This document shows positions 19,046 through 27,981 of a stretch of DNA of 63,716 nucleotides, piece by piece (within the stretch, counting starts at the first letter, position 1; the number at the start of each line of letters is the position of its first letter). Origin of the DNA: a bacterium (GTDB lineage Bacteria; UBP14; UBA6098; JAFGQG01); the NCBI GenBank assembly GCA_016935765.1, contig JAFGQG010000137.1:1-63716 (forward strand), written 5' to 3'. The translations under genes were made by a program, and so were the position numbers. The notes under the pieces were generated by a model, which saw only the letters and a program-made list of their open reading frames with translations, made no database searches and was not told the DNA's origin.

Positions 19046-20536
19046 ATGAACCGCAGACGAGGTTTATACTTAAAACTCGCTTCAATGATTATCATTGCGT
19101 TTTTCGTATTCCTCAGACTTGCCCACCTTGAAGCTGACTTCCCGACGGGTATAACGTGGTCGGGAGCTGTTTACACCGACGAAGGCTGGTACTGTAAAAA
19201 CGCTGTGGCGCAGGTTGCTTACGGCGATTGGTATATCGAAGGGGATTCTAATTTAGCAGTTCACTTTCCCGTCTTCATCCTTCTACAGGTGTTTTTCTTC
19301 AAAATATTCGGTGTCAGCTTCTTCTCCGCGAGGCTGGTTATAGTTTTCTCCTTTATCCTGATGCTGATATTTCTCTTCGGTTTTCTTAATAAACTAGCAA
19401 ATCAAAGGGTTGCTTATTTGGGATCTTTTCTTATTTCGATCAATTATTTCATCTTCGCATACAGCCGGCTGGCTATCGGCGAGATACCAATGCTCATGTT
19501 CATTATGCTTAGCTTCCTTTTCATTGCTGCGAATCCAGCTAAAAACAAACTCATATTCCTGACAGCTTCCGCAATAGCGCTATTCGCTTCCGTGCTGGTC
19601 AAGTCCACAGGCTTAATATATGCTCTACCGGTCTCTGTATTCCTCATCTGGAAGCAAAAGACAGCAAACCGAAGAAAAATACTTGATGTTTCTATTTTTA
19701 CAATAACCCTCATGTTTTGCTTCGCCCTGCTATATATATTATTCCTAAGGAGATACTGGGGGGATTTTACACAATTCTATTCACACAACTTCTCCGTTCG
19801 GTTCGACTCAGATCAATCAATCTTTTTGTGCATCCTGAAAGCATTCTTCAATGGTTACAGGATAGATTATGTACTCTATCCCATAAGCATTATCGGGGGA
19901 TTATTTCTCTTTGGGACGAGAGAAAATTTCCGAAAGGATAAACTTTTCACCATGTCTCTGCTCTGGATATTCCTAAACTGCTTGATGCTTGGAATAAACA
20001 GGTACTATCCCCCACGATATTTTATTCCAACAGCCATTCCAGTAATTATAATTGTCTCTATAATCACCGACTACGTCTTTGAAAACTTCAGGAAATCATT
20101 TTTCAACGTTCTCATGGTGTGTTTATTAATAGCTTCAAGCGCTTTCAATATTGTTGAAATAGCACGATATATTTCATCCCCTCGATACTCTTTGATAGGA
20201 ATGTGCAACGACATAAAGAATCTTTGTGCATCCGAAGAATCCGGGGAACCGGTACTTATAGGCACCATAGCGAATACTGTCAGTATTGGCACAGGAATCT
20301 TTTCCGTTAATGATGATCCCGAGCTCTTTGATCTAAAATTACGGATAGAAATATACGAGCCGGATTTTTACATCTCGGTCGGAAAGATAGACCCCGCGGT
20401 AGAGAATATCTTGAAAGCGAATCATAAAATTTCCTTAATCAAGACATACGACATACTCAACAACTACCTGAATGGAGAACCGGTTTATTTTTATCGTTTA
20501 GATTCCAGGCTTTTTAATGAATCCCCCCAAATTTAA
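19046..20536 (+). CDS. GT39/ArnT-like membrane glycosyltransferase
   Basis: The 496-residue product has an N-terminal membrane helix, then a periplasmic loop with TDEGWYCKNA. The D-E pair of this type is the acidic site of GT-C enzymes such as PMT/ArnT. About ten further membrane helices follow, with a soluble C-terminal tail. Such enzymes move a sugar from a polyprenyl-phosphate donor to a lipid or protein on the outer face of the inner membrane. The acceptor cannot be read from sequence. It follows the exported 750-residue protein closely. A second GT-C-like membrane protein with TPRs lies at 56961-59180. Confidence 0.75.
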   Translation: MNRRRGLYLKLASMIIIAFFVFLRLAHLEADFPTGITWSGAVYTDEGWYCKNAVAQVAYGDWYIEGDSNLAVHFPVFILLQVFFFKIFGVSFFSARLVIVFSFILMLIFLFGFLNKLANQRVAYLGSFLISINYFIFAYSRLAIGEIPMLMFIMLSFLFIAANPAKNKLIFLTASAIALFASVLVKSTGLIYALPVSVFLIWKQKTANRRKILDVSIFTITLMFCFALLYILFLRRYWGDFTQFYSHNFSVRFDSDQSIFLCILKAFFNGYRIDYVLYPISIIGGLFLFGTRENFRKDKLFTMSLLWIFLNCLMLGINRYYPPRYFIPTAIPVIIIVSIITDYVFENFRKSFFNVLMVCLLIASSAFNIVEIARYISSPRYSLIGMCNDIKNLCASEESGEPVLIGTIANTVSIGTGIFSVNDDPELFDLKLRIEIYEPDFYISVGKIDPAVENILKANHKISLIKTYDILNNYLNGEPVYFYRLDSRLFNESPQI

Positions 20537-20630
20537 TTTGATTTCAGTTTAGAACATATTATACTATTGACTTATGTTTTATTTTAAGTATTTTGCAAAA
20601 TTGATTTGCATTTTTTTTAAAAGCTTAAGC

Positions 20631-20638
20631 TATATTTG
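20631..20638 (+). promoter_or_regulatory. Possible -10/-7 element of a leaderless tmk transcript
   Basis: TATATTTG ends four bases before the tmk ATG, and no ribosome site precedes the ATG. The sequence fits the Bacteroidota -7 consensus TAnnTTTG and would start transcription at about the start codon. No convincing -35/-33 element is spaced correctly, so this is tentative. Confidence 0.3.
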
Positions 20639-20642
20639 AGTA

Positions 20643-21293
20643 ATGGAAAAAGGATATTTTATAAGTGTAGAGGGCTTGGACGGGAGCGGAAAAACCACAC
20701 AGATCATGAGAATGGAAAACTTCTTTAAAGAACGAGGCGAACCTGTGTACATAACTCGCGAACCGGGAGGAACACCTCTTGCCGAGAAAATCAGAAAGAT
20801 AATTCTCGATAAGGATTCCGGAAACGTATATCCCTTAACCGAGTTTTTTTTATATTTAGCCTGTCGCGCTCAGCATACTCAAGAAATAATCATGCCTAAG
20901 TTAAACGAGGGCGTCAATGTTATCTCGGATCGATACGCAGACTCTTCGGTCGCCTATCAGGGCGAGGGCAGAGAGTTATCACGTACCCTGGTAATGGACT
21001 TCAATAAAGCTGCTACAAAGGGAACCGTGCCCGACTTAACAGTATTCATTGACATCGAGCCAGAAACTGCTATTTCAAGAATAGAAAAAATGGACAAGTT
21101 CAAAGACCGCCTGGAAGATCAAAGCATAGAATTCTATCGAAAAGTGAGAAATGGTTACACTGAACTTTTAAAAATTTTTCCTGACCGTTTCAAAAGGGTT
21201 GATGGAAACCGTTCGGTTGAAATGGTTTGGGAGGATATCAGAAATGAACTATTAAATTTATTTACGAGAAGGAGTAGAAGTAATGAAGTATAA
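20643..21293 (+). CDS. tmk: Thymidylate kinase
   Basis: This enzyme phosphorylates dTMP to dTDP with ATP in the cytoplasm, an essential step of dTTP synthesis. The P-loop GLDGSGKTTQ lies at residues 10-19. The TREPGGTPLAEKIR segment contains the DR(E)-type substrate motif region, and SDRYADSSVAYQG is the conserved dTMP-binding stretch. The LID region has KFKDRLEDQ. Length (216) is normal. The gene overlaps the downstream protease gene by 11 bases, which implies co-transcription. Confidence 0.95.
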   Translation: MEKGYFISVEGLDGSGKTTQIMRMENFFKERGEPVYITREPGGTPLAEKIRKIILDKDSGNVYPLTEFFLYLACRAQHTQEIIMPKLNEGVNVISDRYADSSVAYQGEGRELSRTLVMDFNKAATKGTVPDLTVFIDIEPETAISRIEKMDKFKDRLEDQSIEFYRKVRNGYTELLKIFPDRFKRVDGNRSVEMVWEDIRNELLNLFTRRSRSNEV

Positions 21294-23010
21294 ACTTCTA
21301 ATAATAATTGCTCTGGTTGCCGTTGTGTTCATAACGGTACTTGGTATTAGCAAGGAAGACGAAGACACGAATATTTGGAAGATGATGAAGTTGGTTAATA
21401 ATGTCTCTGTTGAGACTTACCGGAATTATGTTGATCCGATAGACCTCAAGAAATTCACAGAGGCTGGCATAAGCGGCATGTTGAAAACTCTCGATCCTCA
21501 CACTCAATTTTTCAAGAAGAGGCAGTATGACAACCTGAAAGTAAGTACTCAGGGCAAGTTTGAAGGCATAGGTGTTGTAATCGGCATTCGAAACGATGTA
21601 CTGACCGTTATTTCGCCAATAGAGGGTACGCCTGGATACCGGGCTGGGCTTCAAGCAGGGGATCAGATAGTGAAAATAGAGGGCAAGAGCACAAAGGGCA
21701 TAACCATGGACGGAGCGGTCGACAAGCTTCGTGGACCTCGCGGTTCTCTGGTTACCATTACTATAAAGAGAATGGGCGAGCCCAAGTTAATTGATTATGA
21801 TATTACAAGGGACGTTATAGAGATAAAGAGCGTACCCTATTATGGTTTGCTCGAAAACAACATAGGTTACGTCAGGCTATCCCGCTTTTCTGAAGAATCA
21901 GGGCGCGAGCTAAGGGATGCTATTGACGAACTTAACGAAATGGATATAGATGGTTTGATTCTCGATCTGCGGAATAATCCTGGCGGCTTACTAGCTCAGG
22001 CAGTAGAAGTTTCCGGCGCATTCCTGCCAGCGGACAACCTCGTAGTCTATACAAAGGGGAAGTCAACCTTTCAGGATAAGGAATTCAATACCAGAATGGA
22101 TGGTCTTTTCAAGGATAAACCGCTTCTTGTCCTGGTTAATAACGGAAGCGCGTCTGCTTCCGAGATCGTAGCGGGAGCAATTCAAGACCATGATAGAGGC
22201 GTTGTTATGGGACAGAAAACTTTCGGGAAAGGTCTGGTCCAAAGCCTGATTCCGGTTGACGATGGACAAGCTCTCAAAATTACTACTGCGAAATATTATA
22301 TCCCGAGTGGCCGGTGCATACAGAAGGAGGATTACCTGAATAAAAGCTCCTCATCCATCATATCCGAATACTCAAGTACCGAAGAAGATGAAGAATACAC
22401 CGATGAATACGAGGAAGAGATTGATGAAGACACAATCAGCATCAGCGATTCCGATACAACCGGCTTGCCTGTTTATTACACTGACAACGGCAGAAAAGTA
22501 TATGGTGGAGGAGGCATCTTTCCGGATATCACATACGAACCGGAGAAACTAAACAGACTCGACATAGAGCTGGAGCGCAAGGGCATGTTTTTCGAATTCG
22601 CAGTTGATTACACTGTTGAGCACAAGGATATTCCAACAGATTTCGAGGTTGATGACATAATCCTATCTGACTTTAAAAATTTACTGAAAGAAAAGGATTT
22701 TTCATATCAGACTAGAGCCGAGGAAGAACTTGAAAAAATTGTTGAATTATCAGAGGAAAACAAATACTCAGACAGCACCAACTATGCGATCGACCAATTA
22801 CAGGCAAGACTGGAACACGAGAAGGAACGCGATTTTGATAAAAGCCTTGAGTACATTCGAAACGGGATAAAAAGGGAAATAGTCGCCAAGTTGTGGGGCA
22901 CCGAAAAAAGGTATGAACTGGTAACCGTTAAGACTGATAAGGAACTCCAGAGAGCGCTGGAAATCATGTCTGATAAAGAAATGTTCAATTCTTATCTCGT
23001 CGCGCCCTAA
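21283..23010 (+). CDS. S41 family C-terminal processing peptidase
   Basis: The enzyme cleaves exported proteins from their C-terminal side, in the periplasm or at the membrane. An N-terminal hydrophobic helix (residues 3-20) serves as signal or anchor. A PDZ domain (about 85-170, with RAGLQAGDQIVKIEG) follows, then the peptidase core. The catalytic Ser is in NNGSASASEI (about 290) and the Lys is in GQKTFGKG. An acidic low-complexity insert (EEDEEYTDEYEEE) lies near residue 370, and the C-terminal extension is helical and charged. At 575 residues it is longer than minimal CtpA proteins. It starts inside the end of tmk. Confidence 0.92.
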   Translation: MKYKLLIIIALVAVVFITVLGISKEDEDTNIWKMMKLVNNVSVETYRNYVDPIDLKKFTEAGISGMLKTLDPHTQFFKKRQYDNLKVSTQGKFEGIGVVIGIRNDVLTVISPIEGTPGYRAGLQAGDQIVKIEGKSTKGITMDGAVDKLRGPRGSLVTITIKRMGEPKLIDYDITRDVIEIKSVPYYGLLENNIGYVRLSRFSEESGRELRDAIDELNEMDIDGLILDLRNNPGGLLAQAVEVSGAFLPADNLVVYTKGKSTFQDKEFNTRMDGLFKDKPLLVLVNNGSASASEIVAGAIQDHDRGVVMGQKTFGKGLVQSLIPVDDGQALKITTAKYYIPSGRCIQKEDYLNKSSSSIISEYSSTEEDEEYTDEYEEEIDEDTISISDSDTTGLPVYYTDNGRKVYGGGGIFPDITYEPEKLNRLDIELERKGMFFEFAVDYTVEHKDIPTDFEVDDIILSDFKNLLKEKDFSYQTRAEEELEKIVELSEENKYSDSTNYAIDQLQARLEHEKERDFDKSLEYIRNGIKREIVAKLWGTEKRYELVTVKTDKELQRALEIMSDKEMFNSYLVAP

Positions 23011-23039
23011 TAAAAATTATTTTTCGAGAGGTGATTGAT

Positions 23040-23507
23040 ATGGTTAAAATATCTGACTATCTTACTATTGATTTCATAGCCACTGGATTAGTGGCAGAAT
23101 CCAAAGAAGAAGCAATCAACAAAATTCTTGAGATCACTGGAAAATCCGAAAATGTAGTCAGCCTCGATAAACTCAGAAATGAGATCTTCGAGAGGGAAAG
23201 TATCGTTTCCACCGGAATAGGTTACGAAGTAGCAATTCCGCACGCGAGACTTAAAGACGTAAGAAAGTTGACTGCTTGTCTGGGAATTTTCAAAGATGGC
23301 GTGGATTTCGATTCGATCGATGATAAACCCGTGAAAATAATATTCTTGGTTGCGGCAAAAAACGAAGAGAAAAAGCTGTACACTCAACTTGTAGCTAAGC
23401 TTGGCCGTTTTCTGATAAAACAGGAAAGGCGCGAGAAACTATTAAGCTGTAGATCGAGCGAAGAGATATTGGATATAATTAAGGATTTCGACTTGAATAA
23501 CCATTAG
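23040..23507 (+). CDS. PTS IIA domain protein (PtsN/fructose-type)
   Basis: This is a single-domain IIA protein of 155 residues. The phospho-acceptor His is about residue 67 in YEVAIPHARL, preceded by the usual ERE..STGIG motif. Stand-alone PtsN-like proteins act in regulation rather than in sugar import. I chose the ATG at 23040 because AGAGGTGAT lies just upstream; a GTG at 23031 falls inside that ribosome site. It is followed by a PII-like gene and an antiporter gene on the same strand, which suggests that it senses energy or phosphate state for ion transport. That link is inference. Confidence 0.88.
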   Translation: MVKISDYLTIDFIATGLVAESKEEAINKILEITGKSENVVSLDKLRNEIFERESIVSTGIGYEVAIPHARLKDVRKLTACLGIFKDGVDFDSIDDKPVKIIFLVAAKNEEKKLYTQLVAKLGRFLIKQERREKLLSCRSSEEILDIIKDFDLNNH

Positions 23508-23596
23508 GAATATTATAAACAACGTTCCCTTTATATTGGTTTTATGTACTTAATTCTTGTTTTGCGCCGGGAACCACTATAGCTGTGGAGGAAGAT

Positions 23597-23941
23597 ATGT
23601 ACCTTTTAATCATCATATTACAAAAAGAAGAACTGCTCGACAATATGCTTTCAATTCTAACAGAGCTCGGTATTACCACGGCAAATATTATAGATTCGGT
23701 GGGGATGGGTAAGGTCCTGGGATATGATATCCCACTCTTCGCAGGTTTCAGAAGACAATTGGAAGGACAAAGAGCGTTCACTAAAACCATAATGGCTGTC
23801 ACTGAAGACGGTATTGACCTCGACGAAATAAAAGAAATTGCCAACGATTACAATATCGACTTCAACGAAGAGGGCACAGGTTATCTATTCACCGTCAAGA
23901 TCGAAGATTTCCTTGGAACACCGATGGAGTGGACTCTTTAA
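23597..23941 (+). CDS. PII-like signalling protein
   Basis: The product has 114 residues from the ATG at 23597, which has GGAGGA five bases upstream; a GTG at 23585 overlaps that ribosome site. The beta-alpha-beta start MYLLIIILQKEELLDNML, a loop with IDSVGMGKVL, and the final TGYLFTVKI strand match the small ferredoxin-like fold of PII-like regulators. The Tyr-51 uridylylation T-loop of GlnB is not recognisable. Such PII-like proteins often sit beside the transporters they control. Here the downstream gene is a cation/proton antiporter. Confidence 0.65.
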   Translation: MYLLIIILQKEELLDNMLSILTELGITTANIIDSVGMGKVLGYDIPLFAGFRRQLEGQRAFTKTIMAVTEDGIDLDEIKEIANDYNIDFNEEGTGYLFTVKIEDFLGTPMEWTL

Positions 23942-23995
23942 TCTGTTCTCACCCTGAAAACAATCAATGCCTAAATTCCCCACAGAGGACTATAA

Positions 23996-25246
23996 ATGAA
24001 CGAGTTAACAGGTGCTGGTTTAGCAATTTTGATCGGGTTCCTTATAGGGAAAATTCTCAAAAGGTTTAAAATCCCCGCAGTAACAGGCTACATAATAGCT
24101 GGCGTAATCATTGGTAAATCGTTCATCGGATTATACAACGACGCGTTGATACGCGAGTTGACCCCGATAGTTGATTTCGCTCTCATCATCATAGCATTCT
24201 ATATCGGCGGCGAACTTAGAAATTCGAACATTAAAAACCTTGGCAAACCTATTTTTTATATAACTGTCCTGCAAGCTTTAGGAGCGCTTTTCTTCATCAC
24301 TACCGGCACCTATTTATTAACAAGAAACTTGCCTCTTTCCCTCGTCCTTGGAGCTATCGGCACCACAACCGCTCCCGCGGTAACATACCACATCATTCGG
24401 GAGTACAGAGCGAGTGGACCCTTAACTCAGACTATCCTCGCTGTAGTCTGTCTCGACGACGCAGTTGGCATAATCATCTATGGAATAATTATAGGTATCG
24501 CAAAAACAATGATATTCCACGGCGAATTTTCTTTTTTCCTGAATTTTATCATACCGATATCGGAAATACTAATTGCCCTTGTTCTTGGGTTTGTCGGGGC
24601 ATTGATCCTTAACGCCGCAATCAAGAAATTTGTAAAATACCCCATTGATATCTTCGCTATAACCGTCGGTTTCCTCTTGTTGTGGGGCGGTATCCTTAAG
24701 CTTGAATGGCATAATATACTCGTATTTATGCACCTGCCTCAGGATATCCATCTATCGTCTCTCCTGATGAGTATGACCATGGGCTGGTATATATCAAATT
24801 ATTCCGCAAGAAGGAATCAAATCTTCTCTGCCCTTGAAAAGATGGATATGCCAATATTTATCATCTTTTTTGTTATCGCCGGCGCTGAATTGGATCTAAA
24901 AGTATTGCTTGCGCAAGCCGTTCTCGCACTAACATATTTTATAACAAGAGGTGCTGGAAAAGTAACATTCTCCATACTCGGCGGTTTGGTCAGCAAAGCC
25001 CCGGCAAAAATAACAAAATATATTGGTTTCGCTCTTCTCCCGCAAGCAGGGGTAGCAATTGGCTTAGCTATAATTGCCTCCCAAAAATTCTCAGGCATAG
25101 ATACACCATTGGGCGATCTTGGAGATGTTATTATATCTATAATTATTGGAACGACCTTTTTAAATGAAATAACCGGTCCGTTTGGCACAAAATTCGCTAT
25201 AACGAAAAGCAAAGAGGTTGGTAGAGCGAAAGAGTACCCTTCCTGA
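23996..25246 (+). CDS. CPA2-type cation/proton antiporter (KefB/NhaS3-like)
   Basis: The 416-residue protein has about 12 membrane helices and opens with GAGLAILIGFLIGKILKRF..AVTGYIIAGVIIGKS, typical of the CPA2 antiporter core. VCLDDAVGIIIYG carries the paired Asp residues expected for ion binding. GAIGTTTAPA and FFVIAGAELDLKVL are other family motifs. There is no C-terminal RCK/TrkA domain, so regulation may come from the upstream PII-like and PTS-IIA proteins. It exchanges Na+ or K+ for H+ across the inner membrane. It is the last gene before the AT-rich gap. Confidence 0.85.
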   Translation: MNELTGAGLAILIGFLIGKILKRFKIPAVTGYIIAGVIIGKSFIGLYNDALIRELTPIVDFALIIIAFYIGGELRNSNIKNLGKPIFYITVLQALGALFFITTGTYLLTRNLPLSLVLGAIGTTTAPAVTYHIIREYRASGPLTQTILAVVCLDDAVGIIIYGIIIGIAKTMIFHGEFSFFLNFIIPISEILIALVLGFVGALILNAAIKKFVKYPIDIFAITVGFLLLWGGILKLEWHNILVFMHLPQDIHLSSLLMSMTMGWYISNYSARRNQIFSALEKMDMPIFIIFFVIAGAELDLKVLLAQAVLALTYFITRGAGKVTFSILGGLVSKAPAKITKYIGFALLPQAGVAIGLAIIASQKFSGIDTPLGDLGDVIISIIIGTTFLNEITGPFGTKFAITKSKEVGRAKEYPS

Positions 25247-25558
25247 GTTATCAACATTTTGTGGATAACTGTGTTTATAACATCTCGATAACTTACCCGC
25301 TGTTCACCAGGTGTGCGTCAACCAAATCCCATTGTTGAAAGATGTTAAAAAATTCTTAATGTTATGTTGATAAGTTAAAGTTGAATTGTCTCGCCAATAT
25401 AAGGGTTTGCTAAAAATATGGTTGTCTTATTAACAATATTAACACGCTTATTAATATTATTTTTCTATATAAATTCTTACTAATAATACTTTATTAGATT
25501 GTTCAAATTCAATGAAAAAAAACGGCACTTTTATATTATAATGTTAATTGCTGTTTAC
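25247..25558. other. AT-rich gap with DnaA-box-like 9-mers: candidate replication origin
   Basis: TTATCAACA lies at 25248-25256, and TGTGGATAA (exact complement of the DnaA box TTATCCACA) at 25260-25268. TGTTGATAA (complement of TTATCAACA) is at 25365-25373. A weaker TTATTAACA is at 25427-25435, next to a very AT-rich stretch. No gene is visible in the 312 bases. Plus-strand G over C rises across the gap in the lines I counted by hand. It could also be an ordinary AT-rich intergenic region with a chance cluster. Confidence 0.45.
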
Positions 25559-27772
25559 TTAATCGCTATTTACGTTTAATTTACAGTTTCTTCTGGATAG
25601 AACCCAATATCCTTTTCCAGTTTCAATGTTTTCAGAAAGAATATATCCTGATGCTGGGCTGTATTCGTAGAGGGAATTTGGTACTATAGATGCATCCGGT
25701 ATATCATCCGGATCTAAAAATGAAACACTAGGCGCATTCCACACAGAACCGATATGGTTCCAGCCTTCAATTATATCAACTGTATATTTTCGCATTGGAT
25801 AACCAATGAAATTTTTCGTAGTGTTAGATGGAGAATACAGGAAAAGACAGTGTGTCGTAGGATACCTTTCGGGTGAATAGTATGAACCCGAGGAAGCATC
25901 AAATACATAGGTATCATAACCAGAAAAATCAAATAGTTCGGACATTATATAATTTTTCGGATATAGTGGTAACGAAATCATATTCCACCCCTCCTCAATT
26001 TCAAGCATAAAATTGCTCATAGGGTACAGGTGGAAATTTACGCGCAGGGTATCTCCCATTTCAAAAGTATAAGAATCGTATGCTTTCATATCGAAGTAAT
26101 TATTAAGCAGAAACACACCGTTACCAAAAGATTCGGGATCCCATTCGATTGTTGCTTCTCCGGAGCCGCTTGTAAAGATTGACCACGTGGTTGCGGTATC
26201 ATCAATAGAGCGGTAGTCAGAAGAAAGCCACATGACATGTTCATTTTCTGGGTCATCAAGAATGATGCGAGCGTCTGTTCTGGTGTCTGGGGGCGGGGGA
26301 ATAAGAAGGTCGTCTATGCCACGATCATAGCCGTCCGAACCGAGTGAATATTGTCCTATTGTCAAACGCGTTGGGATGTAGCCGGGCAAAGTGAATATCA
26401 ATTCTGCCTGCCAGTACAGGACAGTCTCTGTAAATCCAAGGAAAATATATACTTTGCCTGCGTTCTCACCAGCGGCGTCGTTTCTTGGAGCGGACACGGC
26501 AAGGTCGGGGAGTAAGTCGCCGTTTATATCGCCTATAGTTTCGCATGCCCAGCCAAACCTGTCGCCTTCTCTTTCTCCGAAGATAATTATGTCCGGGGTT
26601 GGATCGACCTCTTCGCCGCCGTAGTAAATATATATCACTCCTGTAGAGATGCCAGTGTCGCGGTTTTTGGAAGCGCCGACGAGCAGATCGCCGAATCCAT
26701 CCCCGTTTATATCCCCGGGGTCTGCGACTATGTCACCGAAGGTTTCGTCCTCGATCCTGCCGCTCATGATGAGATCAGGTGTTGTATCTGGAAATTCAGA
26801 TGAAAGATATAGGTAAGCTCTTCCAGCAACAGATTCGACCTCAGAGTAATGGTAACCTCCGGAAATGAAGTCGTCGTAGCCGTCTCCGTTGAAGTCCTGT
26901 ATTCCGGAAACGGTGCCGCCGAAGAAATCCATCGGATTTTCGCCCCTTACAACGATATCGGGATCGCTGTCAAGCGCTGTTCCACCATAGAAGATCAAGG
27001 CTTCGCCCGGTCTGACGAGGGAATCGGGGACGTACGAGGAAGCCCAACCAGCTTGAACAGCGCCGACAATGAAATCAGGAACGCCATCATTGTTGAAATC
27101 ATAGTCGCCGTCCAGGCAACACGAAAAATCGTCAAGGCTGTCCCGCCCGGTAAAGACCATGTCAGGCAGGGAGTCCATATCTTCGCCGCCAAAGTACAGG
27201 TAGGCTTTTCCTGTTCGAGGTCCCCTGGCGTCGTTGTATAGAGCGCCGATAAGTATATCATCGAACCCGTCTTCATTTATATCGCCGACTCCAGTCACAG
27301 AGTAGCCGTAGTTGTCAACTCTCGCCTCCCCGATGGTTGTTATATCCGGTACAGAATCGAGAAGCGCTCCCCCAAAGAAAATATAAGCGCCGCCAATGTC
27401 CCTGGTGACGTTTCCACCTACCACCAAGTCGTCAGCTCCATCACCATTGAGATCGCCGGCGTTGGAAAGAGAAATACCGAATTGTTCCCTTTCCATGGTT
27501 CCGAGAATCCTGAGGTCGGGTATTGTATCCATGTCAGGTCCGCCAAAATATACATATACTATTCCCTGGGAAGAACCAACCGAACCGCTGTACATTGGTG
27601 CTCCAATGGCAACATCCTGAAAACCATCGTCATTGAAATCCAACCCGCAAATAGACCATCCGTAATAACCGCCTTCTCCAAATAATTCCTTGAATAGTGT
27701 CAAATCCTCTGAATGAATGGTTGCGACAAGACCCAAAATTAAAATTATGAACGATAGTAAAATTCTTTTCAT
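25559..27772 (-). CDS. Exported FG-GAP repeat (integrin-alpha-like propeller) protein
   Basis: The 737-residue product has a signal peptide (MKRILLSFIILILGLVATIHS). It then carries seven FG-GAP blades, each with a calcium loop such as DFNDDGFQD, DLNGDGADD, DINEDGFDD, DFNNDGVPD, DFNGDGYDD or DINGDGFGD. Together they form a likely beta-propeller over residues 30-450. The C-terminal third has two copies of a GWN-I-S/GWNHIG module common in surface proteins of FCB-type bacteria. No YPNPFNG-type tail is present. Likely role: surface-exposed binding protein. It has its own promoter, divergent from the TPR lipoprotein gene. Confidence 0.85.
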   Translation of the reverse strand: MKRILLSFIILILGLVATIHSEDLTLFKELFGEGGYYGWSICGLDFNDDGFQDVAIGAPMYSGSVGSSQGIVYVYFGGPDMDTIPDLRILGTMEREQFGISLSNAGDLNGDGADDLVVGGNVTRDIGGAYIFFGGALLDSVPDITTIGEARVDNYGYSVTGVGDINEDGFDDILIGALYNDARGPRTGKAYLYFGGEDMDSLPDMVFTGRDSLDDFSCCLDGDYDFNNDGVPDFIVGAVQAGWASSYVPDSLVRPGEALIFYGGTALDSDPDIVVRGENPMDFFGGTVSGIQDFNGDGYDDFISGGYHYSEVESVAGRAYLYLSSEFPDTTPDLIMSGRIEDETFGDIVADPGDINGDGFGDLLVGASKNRDTGISTGVIYIYYGGEEVDPTPDIIIFGEREGDRFGWACETIGDINGDLLPDLAVSAPRNDAAGENAGKVYIFLGFTETVLYWQAELIFTLPGYIPTRLTIGQYSLGSDGYDRGIDDLLIPPPPDTRTDARIILDDPENEHVMWLSSDYRSIDDTATTWSIFTSGSGEATIEWDPESFGNGVFLLNNYFDMKAYDSYTFEMGDTLRVNFHLYPMSNFMLEIEEGWNMISLPLYPKNYIMSELFDFSGYDTYVFDASSGSYYSPERYPTTHCLFLYSPSNTTKNFIGYPMRKYTVDIIEGWNHIGSVWNAPSVSFLDPDDIPDASIVPNSLYEYSPASGYILSENIETGKGYWVLSRRNCKLNVNSD

Positions 27773-27848
27773 GTCTTAAACCCCATTTTTAAAATATTTC
27801 CAAAGTGTATGTTCGAACTGCTAACATATCTTTTATTCCTGTTTAAAT

Positions 27849-27877
27849 AATTTATCATTTCTGATTACTTAAGTCAA
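27849..27877 (-). promoter_or_regulatory. Putative sigma70 promoter of the FG-GAP gene
   Basis: On the minus strand TTGACT, 17 bases, then TAAATT. It is back to back with the plus-strand promoter at 27892-27920, so the gap forms a divergent promoter region. Confidence 0.45.
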
Positions 27878-27891
27878 ACACTATTAACATA

Positions 27892-27920
27892 TTGACAAAA
27901 AAATTAAAATTTGCTTGTAT
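27892..27920 (+). promoter_or_regulatory. Putative sigma70 promoter of the TPR lipoprotein gene
   Basis: TTGACA, 17 bases, then TTGTAT. The -35 box is perfect and the -10 box is weak. It is about 60 bases ahead of the start codon. Confidence 0.4.
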
Positions 27921-27981
27921 TTAAAAGTAAAACATATACATTTTAGTACCAAAGATATTGTCACTCATGAAAGGAGGAATC

